A DNA stretch of 64,000 bases from Lateolabrax maculatus. Taxonomy: Eukaryota; Chordata; Actinopteri; Acropomatiformes; Lateolabracidae. Shown here in pieces: positions 9,855 through 22,145 of this stretch (its first letter is position 1; each line of letters opens with the position of its first letter). The position numbers were made by a program, and so were the translations under genes. Under the pieces are notes generated by a model that saw only the letters and a program-made list of their open reading frames with translations, made no database searches and had not been told where the DNA came from. The stretch is from the NCBI GenBank assembly GCA_031216445.1, contig CM062198.1, forward strand, positions 806,001 to 870,000. Direction: 5' to 3'.

Positions 9855-10403
9855 TTTGTCAGTGGTTCACAATCTCCAGCTACTAGCAGTGGTCCTATAC
9901 AGGTGGGTGTAGCTATGCGTTTTGCGGCTTCATCTGCTAAGTTGTTGCCTTTAGCTATCAGGGAATTCGTTTTTTGATGAGCTACGCATTTAATGATGGC
10001 TAACACTTTTGGATGGTGTATGGCTTCTAGTAAAGCTGAGATGGCAGAAATGACGACATGTGTCTCACCGTTTGTGGTTTGGGAGCTTTCGATACTGCCT
10101 CAATTTGTGAGGGCACTATAGCTCATTTAGTGCCACAGAGTTGTCTACCTAAGTATTCAACCTGTGTCTGGCAAAACTGTAATTTATTTTTACTCACCTT
10201 GTGAGCCCCCTTTTCTAAAGCCATCAGGGCTGAGACTGAGTCTTGTGCACATTGAGCTTTGGAGGTGCTACATATCAAGAGATCATCTACATATTGTAGT
10301 ACTGTACTGGACACGTCTAGGTGTTGCAGGTCATTAGCCAATACTCGACTGAATATTGAGGGACTTTCAACATAGCTCTGCGGGAGACGTGTGTACGTAT
10401 ACT
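8574..10403 (-). pseudogene. ERV1-type pol fragment: reverse transcriptase 3' part, RNase H, integrase (unit 1)
   Basis: Reading the minus strand from 10399: the reverse transcriptase resumes, with the catalytic motif LQYVDDLLICS in the frame 10341-10123. Only the C-terminal part of RNase H is left (about 10070-9853; AKGNNLADEAAKR), after a gap that removed the connection region. A TA microsatellite at 9802-9852 separates it from the integrase. The integrase frame 9790-9296 has an N-terminal zinc-domain remnant (HGQDHCTSGEVLRRLQ, WWSPFFRP) joined directly to the end of the core (YHPQSQRVVERANG). The Cys pair and first acidic residues are therefore deleted. The C-terminal domain follows to about 8880, with a Trp-to-stop change (TGA at 9039-9037) before the GPF motif. 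Env is absent; about 300 bp to the LTR show no recognisable coding sequence. Inactive. Confidence 0.8.
9802..9852. repeat. TA microsatellite between RNase H and integrase remnants (unit 1)
   Basis: Uninterrupted TA run. The equivalent tract in every other unit is split by TATCATAT and differs in length: about 15690-15724, 21560-21594, 27430-27460, 38783-38813, 44640-44680, 50506-50551, 56390-56434 and 62274-62314. Confidence 0.9.
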
Positions 10404-11756
10404 CACTGTAAAATCTAATTAGTTGACCTTACTTAAAAAAAGTATGCAAACTCGTTGCAAATTAAGCAAAGTAATCTTAAAAATAGTGAGTTAGAAAAGC
10501 TTGTTTATTTTAAGTGTGCAGTACCAAATCAAGTAGTACAACTAAAAAAAAAAAAAAAAAAGTTCATGTAACTTAATAGCCATGCTTAGTGTTAACTTAA
10601 TTTTTTCATTTTGTGTGGACTGCTTGATACAAATTTAACCCCACTTAGAATTATGATACCTACTACTTACTACTCACTCATTTTTTTTCAGTTCATTTCA
10701 GTTCAGTTAAATTAAACAAACCAATTTCCTTGAATGGGTCCTTGTCCTTCTCCCATTTCTTATCTATTTTAGCTGTTATTACCTAATAAAGGGAAAAACA
10801 CCACAAACATATACTTTAAAAGAACACTCACTGGGTTTGTTCAGCTGCATTACAACATTTATTAAAAAAATAATTGCATCACTGACAGATCTAGACTGAA
10901 CAATAAATGTTCGATATTGTTACTTTTGATTCCAATTCTCCAATATAAAATGTGTGTTTTATCACTCATGTAATAACCTTACAATAAACAATAAAATGAC
11001 TGTTCTCTATCCTCTTGTCATATTTAATGTATTTTAAAGCTAGTTGTAAAATTGCTCATAGTGTGATCTATGTCTGTTAGGCTATTGTAATAACAATATG
11101 CATTAAATCTATTATTCAGCCTCAAGTGTTCTGTTCCCAAGTATCACTTTCTTGTACATTCAAGTACAAAACAGCAGCTAAACAACAAACTTGTGGTTTG
11201 ATTTGACTGTAGAACATGACATGGACATGGCAAAAATAAAACCACATTTTTGTGAGCTAATTCTATGCATGTAACAGTCTCACAATATTAAACAGGTAAA
11301 CACCTGATAATTACAGGACTTCAGTGCATGCAAAATCATTGCATTTCTGATCAAAACTGAAAGTACAACAAATGCTTTTGTGTCCCAAAGCGAGCATCAG
11401 TCCAAGGTTTAAACCAACACAGAAAAACATCACTCCTTGGGTTTTGTATTTGTACTACATTATAACTACTATAATTAAAAGTTTTCCCAAAACACAAATG
11501 TAAACAGGTCAACCTTGCTAGGTTCCTTTCTGACAACATTATCTAACAACTCTTTGCAACACAAGGTGGCGCTATTTCCACCATTAGCATACTAGCATAA
11601 CATGGTACACTTTAATAGAATTTTTTTTTTTTTTTGAGATCATAAACAAGCCAGCTCAGTTGCATGAAAGCATAAAACTTTCTCTGATAACAGGAGAACA
11701 TTAACTGCTGCATAATTTACAAAGTGCTATCTGACAGCTGATGGCTCTTTACTGGT

Positions 11757-14044
11757 CTAACCCAGTAGACTGTTCTTCAAAGTTAACAGTTTTGGTGGGA
11801 GGTTTTCTTTCCCAGTCCAAGCATCACAGTCTGAATGAAGTTGAGTGTATTTGCCATGCATTTTGGGTAATCCAAATGCAAAGCATATGTAAGCCCAAAT
11901 AACAGACAAACTGCCTGAGGCAAGTTTTTTTATATGATCCATGATGATACCTCCCTCCAGAATGATGGCAGTGGAGATGGGCTGGAGGTCTACTGAACTT
12001 GGACCCTCATGAGGATTATCTTCACTGACAACTGTCAGCACACCGACAGTGCATTCTAGGGCCTCGTCTCTCGCTGTACCCTACAAAGACACACACACAC
12101 ATTCTTCAGCATGGCAATTTATGCTCTTCTAAACATTCATTTTTAATGTTGAAAGCATTTGCTAGGGAATATGGTTTTAAATATGTGTTCACACTGGATT
12201 GTTACAATATAACCAACAAAATAAATGTGGTATGATTAAACTAAAGCTATGGTCCACAAGGTCCATATATTCTTAAACAGTGACACTGACTTTTCAGCCT
12301 GGACTCCTGCTCCTTAGATTTACAATTAATTAATGTGTACAACGTTTATGTGGCAAATTTCATTTTTATTTACTGGCTGTTTAAATACCTCTCAGATTAG
12401 CTGTGGAGGAATTGCCATACAAAATACATCAATCACTGTACAAAATGTATATTGTATATTGTGCAGATAAAATTACATCTTCTATGTCAGCACAGATATA
12501 GTTCTATTTTAATGCAGACCAAACTTTTTCTTATGTGCAAGTACTTACAGAGCATGTCTTGAAGAATTCACTGGAGTCGTCACCAAGTAAAATAGGAATG
12601 CCTTTGAGGACAACAGAGCGAAGTACTGTCACGTCTGGTGTCTAATGATACACAGAGAGAGAAAAGACCAGTTAACAGAGTAATTTGCAAGGCACAAGCA
12701 CAAGTCAGACAGGAAATAGAATAGGTTGGGCTGGATCATCTCATTTAGAACTTGATTGATGAACTATCACACAGATCAAAAGCAAAATTAACCTACTTAC
12801 CATCCAGCTCATGTGCTGCATCAGCTCACTGAGCTTCTGGCCAACAGTTCCCCTTCTTGTTTTGAAAAGTTCAATGAAACGTGGGGTATACTGGTCCAGA
12901 GCCTCAAAGAAGTCTCCCTCAAGATTCTTACTTGCGATTCTGTTGAACTCAGCAAACACCTGAAAAGTAGAGAGAGGGGTGGGTAGGGATGGAGAGATGG
13001 CAGAAGTGTTAACATTCCAACAAGTGTGTTTGGATTTCTAGCCACACACCTTGAATTTCTTTTTGATAGGCATTATTTTATTGGTTGAGAACAAAAATAG
13101 TTTACCTGTCTGTGAAGAGTGCTGGCCATCGTTCAACAATGTTCTGTACAGCAGGTTCCTTTTCTACAATTTCTTGTCTGCGTAGTGGGAATGATTGGTC
13201 CATCATTTGTGAGATGAGAGTGCCATTGGGTTGTTTCTTCTTCATTTCTTCCACGAGAACCTTTCTGGCATTTTCAAGGCTTGTTTCATCATGTCCTTCA
13301 GGTAAGTTAGGTAGGTAGTTTGCTTCACCTCTTTTTGGCCGTTTGATATTCTTGCTTGAGGATTCTCCTTCTGGGTTGCCTTTACTTCTTTTGCCTCCAT
13401 TGATTGCTACATCCTCACATCCAGCTTTTTGAAGCTTTGTGCGATAATTTAAGGCTGTTTTTCCAGCCATACCATCTGTGTGGTCCAGGCTCAGTGAGGC
13501 AGGGGTGTTTGCTAATTAGTGCTTTTGCAACACTGCTGAAGTCATCATCTTTAGGGTAAGCCTTGAAACTGTACATCGTCTCAGCAAGCTTTTCTAGTAT
13601 GTCATGCTTCATATCTCGTGGTAGAGTCATACGTGTTCCATCCTTCATAAAGGCAAGATCTGCCTGTCTGAGTCTATAGTCAACATCAACTGAGAAATTG
13701 GGTATGTCAAAGAAATCTGGCCACTGTTGTCTTAGCGATGGTGATGCTCTTCCTGTCGACAGGATCTCAGTGTCTGCTGTGCTGCACTCAGTGTCTGATG
13801 TTGTGGTGGGTGATGACAATGCGGTTAAATGGAGAGTCACAAGAGGGATGATTTTGAGCGTAGCTCTTTCAGGTAAATCAGTTATTTCAGTCAAATTGCA
13901 GAGGGCATTATGGAAGTCTTGATCTTCATACTGCAGTTTAAAGTCATACTGCAGTGACAGTTTATCTACCAGTTGCACTTTTAATTCTTCAATAGACTGT
14001 GGTCTCTCATTTAAAGTCAACTTCCTGATATCATCTTCAGCGAT
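11757..14044 (-). pseudogene. SAMD3-like / PB1 pseudogene (unit 2)
   Basis: Copy of the unit 1 pseudogene with the same exon blocks, the same frameshift overlap (13470-13415) and the same splice-phase mismatch. It has Leu and Tyr where unit 1 has Met and Cys in the PB1-like region, a state common to all the other units. Confidence 0.7.
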
Positions 14045-15282
14045 GATGAGTAGAGCAAGCTGAATGGAATGAAGAGAGGAGCGATATTTAGGGTGTAGAT
14101 TTCCAAGTACCCAGTAGATGGCAGCTTGTGTTTCTTTCTGGAGGTTCCCAAGGGCTTAGCCACCTCAAAATCATCTATGTACAAGAAAAGAGCAATCCTG
14201 AATTCTTCCTCTGTCAAGAGAGAATTGTCTTTAAACCGGTAACCATCCCTGTGAGATCTGTATCCTTGTGACAAATTTGTCTCAGATGACATGGCCTTAT
14301 CTAAAATATCTCCATTGTTTAGTAATGTCTGCAGCATTTTTAGTATGGGGATATACACAACTGTCTGCCTGTCATTTTTTAGGACAAACTCAATAGGCGT
14401 CACCACTGAGAATTCTTTTCAAATGTATGATGTTCGCTTGCTAGTGGTTGACAATGACCCCCTAGTAGAAGTGAATTTCAGGAATACATTATTCTCAGTA
14501 AATACTTTAGCTATCTCACTCACTTAAGAGTCCTCAACATCTCCACAATGTTGATTTAGTATTTTTCCAACCGAGGTATGTAACAATGTCTGTGAAAGCA
14601 CATAAATTTGGTTGATCTGCTCTATAACTTCTTGCAGGGCATTTTCAGAGATGTTAAGAATCGATGACATTTTCAGAAAAACAGCAGCTACATTATGTTC
14701 CAACTGACTCTCCAAGTCTCCCACATCTTCATTGAGCTCAGTAACCTCAAACTCAACCTGATCAGTTTCAGGGGCACTATCCTCAGGTTGAATATTTATA
14801 TTAGGTGGAGGTACCTCAAGTACATTATGTGACACAATTTCAGGTTTGAATGCCATCTTATTGTGGTCTTGATGTTCTTTGCTTTTATGTGCATTAAAGG
14901 TTGAATAAACATTGCTCTGAAAGCTACAGCCTTGATATGGACAGGAAACCTTTTGCTTCAGCTTCAAATGTCTTCGTAAATGGGTAAAAAAGTCAGCTCC
15001 AGTGCAAGGCTCCACAAAGTCACACAGCTGACAATGGAAAGCAGTTTCACCCACGTTCCCCAGGTCCTTTTGAGTGTGCCATGTTGATAAGTGGACTTTG
15101 AGTGCATTGAAAGATTTAAATGTGCACAGGCACTCCTTATAAAGGCACGGTAGTGGTGATATTCGAGTGTGGCACCCGTGTTTTAAGCGGTAATGCTTAA
15201 GTAAGAAGCACCTCTTTTCAGCACAAAATGTGCAGTACTTACACAACCACTGCATAGGAAGTTTTTTGTCTTCTTGAAAAAT
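14045..15282 (-). pseudogene. Truncated zinc-finger transposase-like pseudogene (unit 2)
   Basis: Same fingers, stops and frameshift as unit 1. It has private Glu-to-Asp (near 14309) and Pro-to-Thr (near 14589) changes. The deletion scar lies 109 bp upstream of the exon, so the upstream exons and putative promoter are absent. Confidence 0.65.
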
Positions 15283-15404
15283 CTGAAAAGAAAAGATCAT
15301 TTTAGCATCAAGCCCGGCAAAATAGAAACAAAAAACAAAAACACTAACATGCAGTATCAGACTTGAAATACCAGAGCAACAGAAAAAAACCTTCCTTGCA
15401 AAAT

Positions 15405-16275
15405 TGTCTCAGCTACAAACGCAGGTCGGAAAAATGGTGACCACCAGACTGCTTGAAGGCGTCTCAACACCTCCCCACTTGTGCAATGGTCCTGACCATG
15501 CGCACTACGTGTAGCAACCTGTACCAAAGATGTTGGGAGGACAATATGTCCATGTGCACTTCGCCATAGCCCATGTGATGGACCTTCTTCAGTGATTATA
15601 CTTGCCCCCCTTTTTGCCCATACAGAATGTGCATATGGACTTGCCTGATGTTGTGCTGCTATTACATAGCAGCACATATATATAGCTCATATATATATAT
15701 ATATATATATATCATATATATATAAGTTTGTCAGTGGTTCACAATCTCCAGCTACTAGCAGTGGTCCTATACAGGTGGGTGTAGCTATGCGTTTTGCGGC
15801 TTCATCTGCTAAGTTGTTGCCTTTAGCTATCAGGGAATTCGTTTTTTGATGAGCTACGCATTTAATGATGGCTAACACTTTTGGATGGTGTATGGCTTCT
15901 AGTAAAGCTGAGATGGCAGAAATGACGACATGTGTCTCACCGTTTGTGGTTTGGGAGCTTTCGATACTGCCTCAATTTGTGAGGGCACTATAGCTCATTT
16001 AGTGCCACAGAGTTGTCTACCTAAGTATTCAACCTGTGTCTGGCAAAACTGTAATTTATTTTTACTCACCTTGTGAGCCCCCTTTTCTAAAGCCATCAGG
16101 GCTGAGACTGAGTCTTGTGCACATTGAGCTTTGGAGGTGCTACATATCAAGAGATCATCTACATATTGTAGTACTGTACTGGACACGTCTAGGTGTTGCA
16201 GGTCATTAGCCAATACTCGACTGAATATTGAGGGACTTTCAACATAGCTCTGCGGGAGACGTGTGTACGTATACT
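15405..16275 (-). pseudogene. ERV pol remnant cut by the short-unit deletion (unit 2)
   Basis: Keeps the reverse transcriptase 3' part (YVDD frame 16213-15995), the RNase H remnant, a TA tract and the integrase zinc-domain remnant. The integrase then stops at the scar and reads into unrelated transposon sequence (ETI followed by LQGRFFSVALVFQV). The integrase remnant starts MCCYV, versus MCCYI in long units. Confidence 0.8.
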
Positions 16276-17626
16276 CACTGTAAAATCTAATTAGTTGACC
16301 TTACTTAAAAAAAGTATGCAAACTCGTTGCAAATTAAGCAAAGTAATCTTAAGAATAGTGAGTTAGAAAAGCTTGTTTATTTTAAGTGTGCAGTACCAAA
16401 TCAAGTAGTACAACTAAAAAAAAAAAAAAAAAGTTCATGTAACTTAATAGCCATGCTTAGTGTTAACTTAATTTTTTCATTTTGTGTGGACTGCTTGATA
16501 CAAATTTAACCCCACTTAGAATTATGATACCTACTACTTACTACTCACTCATTTTTTTTCAGTTCATTTCAGTTCAGTTAAATTAAACAAACCAATTTCC
16601 TTGAATGGGTCCTTGTCCTTCTCCCATTTCTTATCTATTTTAGCTGTTATTACCTAATAAAGGGAAAAACACCACAAACATATACTTTAAAAGAACACTC
16701 ACTGGGTTTGTTCAGCTGCATTACAACATTTATTAAAAAAATAATTGCATCACTGACAGATCTAGACTGAACAATAAATGTTCGATATTGTTACTTTTGA
16801 TTCCAATTCTCCAATATAAAATGTGTGTTTTATCACTCATGTAATAACCTTACAATAAACAATAAAATGACTGTTCTCTATCCTCTTGTCATATTTAATG
16901 TATTTTAAAGCTAGTTGCAAAATTGCTCATAGTGTGATCTATGTCTGTTAGGCTATTGTAATAATAATATGCATTAAATCTATTATTCAGCCTCAAGTGT
17001 TCTGTTCCCAAGTATCACTTTCTTGTACATTCAAGTACAAAACAGCAGCTAAACAACAAACTTGTGGTTTGATTTGACTGTAGAACATGACATGGACATG
17101 GCAAAAATAAAACCACATTTTTGTGAGCTAATTCTATGCATGTAACAGTCTCACAATATTAAACAGGTAAACACCTGATAATTACAGGACTTCAGTGCAT
17201 GCAAAATCATTGCATTTCTGATCAAAACTGAAAGTACAACAAATGCTTTTGTGTCCCAAAGCGAGCATCAGTCCAAGGTTTAAACCAACACAGAAAAACA
17301 TCACTCCTTGGGTTTTGTATTTGTACTACATTATAACTACTATAATTAAAAGTTTTCCCAAAACACAAATGTAAACAGGTCAACCTTGCTAGGTTCCTTT
17401 CTGACAACATTATCTAACAACTCTTTGCAACACAAGGTGGCGCTATTTCCACCATTAGCATACTAGCATAACATGGTACACTTTAATAGAATTTTTTTTT
17501 TTTTTGAGATCATAAACAAGCCAGCTCAGTTGCATGAAAGCATAAAACTTTCTCTGATAACAGGAGAACATTAACTGCTGCATAATTTACAAAGTGCTAT
17601 CTGACAGCTGATGGCTCTTTACTGGT

Positions 17627-19914
17627 CTAACCCAGTAGACTGTTCTTCAAAGTTAACAGTTTTGGTGGGAGGTTTTCTTTCCCAGTCCAAGCATCACAGT
17701 CTGAATGAAGTTGAGTGTATTTGCCATGCATTTTGGGTAATCCAAATGCAAAGCATATGTAACCCCAAATAACAGACAAACTGCCTGAGGCAAGTTTTTT
17801 TATATGATCCATGATGATACCTCCCTCCAGAATGATGGCAGTGGAGATGGGCTGGAGGTCTACTGAACTTGGACCCTCATGAGGATTATCTTCACTGACA
17901 ACTGTCAGCACACCGACAGTGCATTCTAGGGCCTCGTCTCTCGCTGTACCCTACAAAGACACACACACACATTCTTCAGCATGGCAATTTATGCTCTTCT
18001 AAACATTCATTTTTAATGTTGAAAGCATTTGCTAGGGAATATGGTTTTAAATATGTGTTCACACTGGATTGTTACAATATAACCAACAAAATAAATGTGG
18101 TATGATTAAACTAAAGCTATGGTCCACAAGGTCCATATATTCTTAAACAGTGACACTGACTTTTCAGCCTGGACTCCTGCTCCTTAGATTTACAATTAAT
18201 TAATGTGTACAACGTTTATGTGGCAAATTTCATTTTTATTTACTGGCTGTTTAAATACCTCTCAGATTAGCTGTGGAGGAATTGCCATACAAAATACATC
18301 AATCACTGTACAAAATGTATATTGTATATTGTGCAGATAAAATTACATCTTCTATGTCAGCACAGATATAGTTCTATTTTAATGCAGACCTAACTTTTTC
18401 TTATGTGCAAGTACTTACAGAGCATGTCTTGAAGAATTCACTGGAGTCGTCACCAAGTAAAATAGGAATGCCTTTGAGGACAACAGAGCGAAGTACTGTC
18501 ACGTCTGGTGTCTAATGATACACAGAGAGAGAAAAGACCAGTTAACAGAGTAATTTGCAAGGCACAAGCACAAGTCAGACAGGAAATAGAATAGGTTGGG
18601 CTGGATCATCTCATTTAGAACTTGATTGATGAACTATCACACAGATCAAAAGCAAAATTAACCTACTTACCATCCAGCTCATGTGCTGCATCAGCTCACT
18701 GAGCTTCTGGCCAACAGTTCCCCTTCTTGTTTTGAAAAGTTCAATGAAACGTGGGGTATACTGGTCCAGAGCCTCAAAGAAGTCTCCCTCAAGATTCTTA
18801 CTTGCGATTCTGTTGAACTCAGCAAACACCTGAAAAGTAGAGAGAGGGGTGGGTAGGGATGGAGAGATGGCAGAAGTGTTAACATTCCAACAAGTGTGTT
18901 TGGATTTCTAGCCACACACCTTGAATTTCTTTTTGATAGGCATTATTTTATTGGTTGAGAACAAAAATAGTTTACCTGTCTGTGAAGAGTGCTGGCCATC
19001 GTTCAACAATGTTCTGTACAGCAGGTTCCTTTTCTACAATTTCTTGTCTGCGTAGTGGGAATGATTGGTCCATCATTTGTGAGATGAGAGTGCCATTGGG
19101 TTGTTTCTTCTTCATTTCTTCCACGAGAACCTTTCTGGCATTTTCAAGGCTTGTTTCATCATGTCCTTCAGGTAAGTTAGGTAGGTAGTTTGCTTCACCT
19201 CTTTTTGGCCGTTTGATATTCTTGCTTGAGGATTCTCCTTCTGGGTTGCCTTTACTTCTTTTGCCTCCATTGATTGCTACATCCTCACATCCAGCTTTTT
19301 GAAGCTTTGTGCGATAATTTAAGGCTGTTTTTCCAGCCATACCATCTGTGTGGTCCAGGCTCAGTGAGGCAGGGGTGTTTGCTAATTAGTGCTTTTGCAA
19401 CACTGCTGAAGTCATCATCTTTAGGGTAAGCCTTGAAACTGTACATCGTCTCAGCAAGCTTTTCTAGTATGTCATGCTTCATATCTCGTGGTAGAGTCAT
19501 ACGTGTTCCATCCTTCATAAAGGCAAGATCTGCCTGTCTGAGTCTATAGTCAACATCAACTGAGAAATTGGGTATGTCAAAGAAATCTGGCCACTGTTGT
19601 CTTAGCGATGGTGATGCTCTTCCTGTCGACAGGATCTCAGTGTCTGCTGTGCTGCACTCAGTGTCTGATGTTGTGGTGGGTGATGACAATGCGGTTAAAT
19701 GGAGAGTCACAAGAGGGATGATTTTGAGCGTAGCTCTTTCAGGTAAATCAGTTATTTCAGTCAAATTGCAGAGGGCATTATGGAAGTCTTGATCTTCATA
19801 CTGCAGTTTAAAGTCATACTGCAGTGACAGTTTATCTACCAGTTGCACTTTTAATTCTTCAATAGACTGTGGTCTCTCATTTAAAGTCAACTTCCTGATA
19901 TCATCTTCAGCGAT
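17627..19914 (-). pseudogene. SAMD3-like / PB1 pseudogene (unit 3)
   Basis: Same structure and lesions as unit 1. The last block has a Gly for Ala change (IWGYIC near 17763), shared only with unit 4. Confidence 0.7.
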
Positions 19915-21152
19915 GATGAGTAGAGCAAGCTGAATGGAATGAAGAGAGGAGCGATATTTAGGGTGTAGATTTCCAAGTACCCAGTAGATGGCAGCTTGTG
20001 TTTCTTTCTGGAGGTTCCCAAGGGCTTAGCCACCTCAAAATCATCTATGTACAAGAAAAGAGCAATCCTGAATTCTTCCTCTGTCAAGAGAGAATTGTCT
20101 TTAAACCGGTAACCATCCCTGTGAGATCTGTATCCTTGTGACAAATTTGTCTCAGATGACATGGCCTTATCTAAAATTTCTCCATTGTTTAGTAATGTCT
20201 GCAGCATTTTTAGTATGGGGATATACACAACTGTCTGCCTGTCATTTTTTAGGACAAACTCAATAGGCGTCACCACTGAGAATTCTTTTCAAATGTATGA
20301 TGTTCGCTTGCTAGTGGTTGACAATGACCCCCTAGTAGAAGTGAATTTCAGGAATACATTATTCTCAGTAAATACTTTAGCTATCTCACTCACTTAAGAG
20401 TCCTCAACATCTCCACAATGTTGATTTAGTATTTTTCCAACCGAGGTATGTAACAATGGCTGTGAAAGCACATAAATTTGGTTGATCTGCTCTATAACTT
20501 CTTGCAGGGCATTTTCAGAGATGTTAAGAATCGATGACATTTTCAGAAAAACAGCAGCTACATTATGTTCCAACTGACTCTCCAAGTCTCCCACATCTTC
20601 ATTGAGCTCAGTAACCTCAAACTCAACCTGATCAGTTTCAGGGGCACTATCCTCAGGTTGAATATTTATATTAGGTGGAGGTACCTCAAGTACATTATGT
20701 GACACAATTTCAGGTTTGAATGCCATCTTATTGTGGTCTTGATGTTCTTTGCTTTTATGTGCATTAAAGGTTGAATAAACATTGCTCTGAAAGCTACAGC
20801 CTTGATATGGACAGGAAACCTTTTGCTTCAGCTTCAAATGTCTTCGTAAATGGGTAAAAAAGTCAGCTCCAGTGCAAGGCTCCACAAAGTCACACAGCTG
20901 ACAATGGAAAGCAGTTTCACCCACGTTCCCCAGGTCCTTTTGAGTGTGCCATGTTGATAAGTGGACTTTGAGTGCATTGAAAGATTTAAATGTGCACAGG
21001 CACTCCTTATAAAGGCACGGTAGTGGTGATATTCGAGTGTGGCACCCGTGTTTTAAGCGGTAATGCTTAAGTAAGAAGCACCTCTTTTCAGCACAAAATG
21101 TGCAGTACTTACACAACCACTGCATAGGAAGTTTTTTGTCTTCTTGAAAAAT
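19915..21152 (-). pseudogene. Truncated zinc-finger transposase-like pseudogene (unit 3)
   Basis: Same fingers, two stops and frameshift as unit 1. The upstream region is deleted at 21261. Confidence 0.65.
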
Positions 21153-21274
21153 CTGAAAAGAAAAGATCATTTTAGCATCAAGCCCGGCAAAATAGAAACA
21201 AAAAACAAAAACACTAACATGCAGTATCAGACTTGAAATACCAGAGCAACAGAAAAAAACCTTCCTTGCAAAAT

Positions 21275-22145
21275 TGTCTCAGCTACAAACGCAGGTCGGA
21301 AAAATGGTGACCACCAGACTGCTTGAAGGCGTCTCAACACCTCCCCACTTGTGCAATGGTCCTGACCATGCGCACTACGTGTAGCAACCTGTACCAAAGA
21401 TGTTGGGAGGACAATATGTCCATGTGCACTTCGCCATAGCCCATGTGATGGACCTTCTTCAGTGATTATACTTGCCCCCCTTTTTGCCCATACAGAATGT
21501 GCATATGGACTTGCCTGATGTTGTGCTGCTATTACATAGCAGCACATATATATAGCTCATATATATATATATATATATATATCATATATATATAAGTTTG
21601 TCAGTGGTTCACAATCTCCAGCTACTAGCAGTGGTCCTATACAGGTGGGTGTAGCTATGCGTTTTGCGGCTTCATCTGCTAAGTTGTTGCCTTTAGCTAT
21701 CAGGGAATTCGTTTTTTGATGAGCTACGCATTTAATGATGGCTAACACTTTTGGATGGTGTATGGCTTCTAGTAAAGCTGAGATGGCAGAAATGACGACA
21801 TGTGTCTCACCGTTTGTGGTTTGGGAGCTTTCGATACTGCCTCAATTTGTGAGGGCACTATAGCTCATTTAGTGCCACAGAGTTGTCTACCTAAGTATTC
21901 AACCTGTGTCTGGCAAAACTGTAATTTATTTTTACTCACCTTGTGAGCCCCCTTTTCTAAAGCCATCAGGGCTGAGACTGAGTCTTGTGCACATTGAGCT
22001 TTGGAGGTGCTACATATCAAGAGATCATCTACATATTGTAGTACTGTACTGGACACGTCTAGGTGTTGCAGGTCATTAGCCAATACTCGACTGAATATTG
22101 AGGGACTTTCAACATAGCTCTGCGGGAGACGTGTGTACGTATACT
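21275..22145 (-). pseudogene. ERV pol remnant cut by the short-unit deletion (unit 3)
   Basis: Same content as unit 2: YVDD frame 22083-21865, RNase H remnant, TA tract, and integrase remnant 21547-21275 running into the scar. Confidence 0.8.

Larger units (their letters stand above)
1..11388. repeat. Tandem array unit 1 (long form)
   Basis: First long unit of the array. The same sequence restarts at 11389 with the word AGCGAGCATC. It holds everything found in short units plus about 5.52 kb (roughly 3999-9519) that short units lack. It differs from all other units at several sites, for example near 2146 and at 2567-2576 in the PB1-like block. Its TA tract at 9802-9852 is uninterrupted, whereas every other unit has a TATCATAT break. 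The phase of the unit is arbitrary because the window starts inside the array. Confidence 0.95.
10404..15390 (-). mobile_element. DNA transposon truncated by the short-unit deletion (units 1/2)
   Basis: The CACTG terminus is at 10404, preceded by TACT at 10400-10403. The element continues through the unit border and the two pseudogenes to the deletion scar at 15391, where it stops without its right terminus. The stretch 10404-11756 is AT-rich non-coding DNA containing an A tract near 10545-10560. I see no gene or RNA in it. Confidence 0.75.
11389..17259. repeat. Tandem array unit 2 (short form)
   Basis: Short unit of 5871 bp. The deletion scar joins the sequence upstream of the transposase-like gene to the integrase at 15391-15404. 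Private changes include a Glu-to-Asp change near 14309 and a Pro-to-Thr change near 14589 in the minus-strand coding block, and an AATAATAAT variant near 16963. Confidence 0.95.
16276..21260 (-). mobile_element. DNA transposon truncated by the short-unit deletion (units 2/3)
   Basis: CACTG terminus at 16276 after TACT at 16272-16275; the right terminus is lost at the scar at 21261. The segment 16276-17626 is AT-rich and non-coding. Confidence 0.75.

Noticed and set aside
11351..11539. 62-residue minus-strand frame across each unit border
   Set aside because: It lies in AT-rich non-coding transposon sequence, ends without splice signals and has no domain.
16327..16509. 60-residue plus-strand frame after the CACTG terminus
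   Set aside because: It includes a Lys run encoded by the A tract and lies in non-coding terminal transposon sequence.
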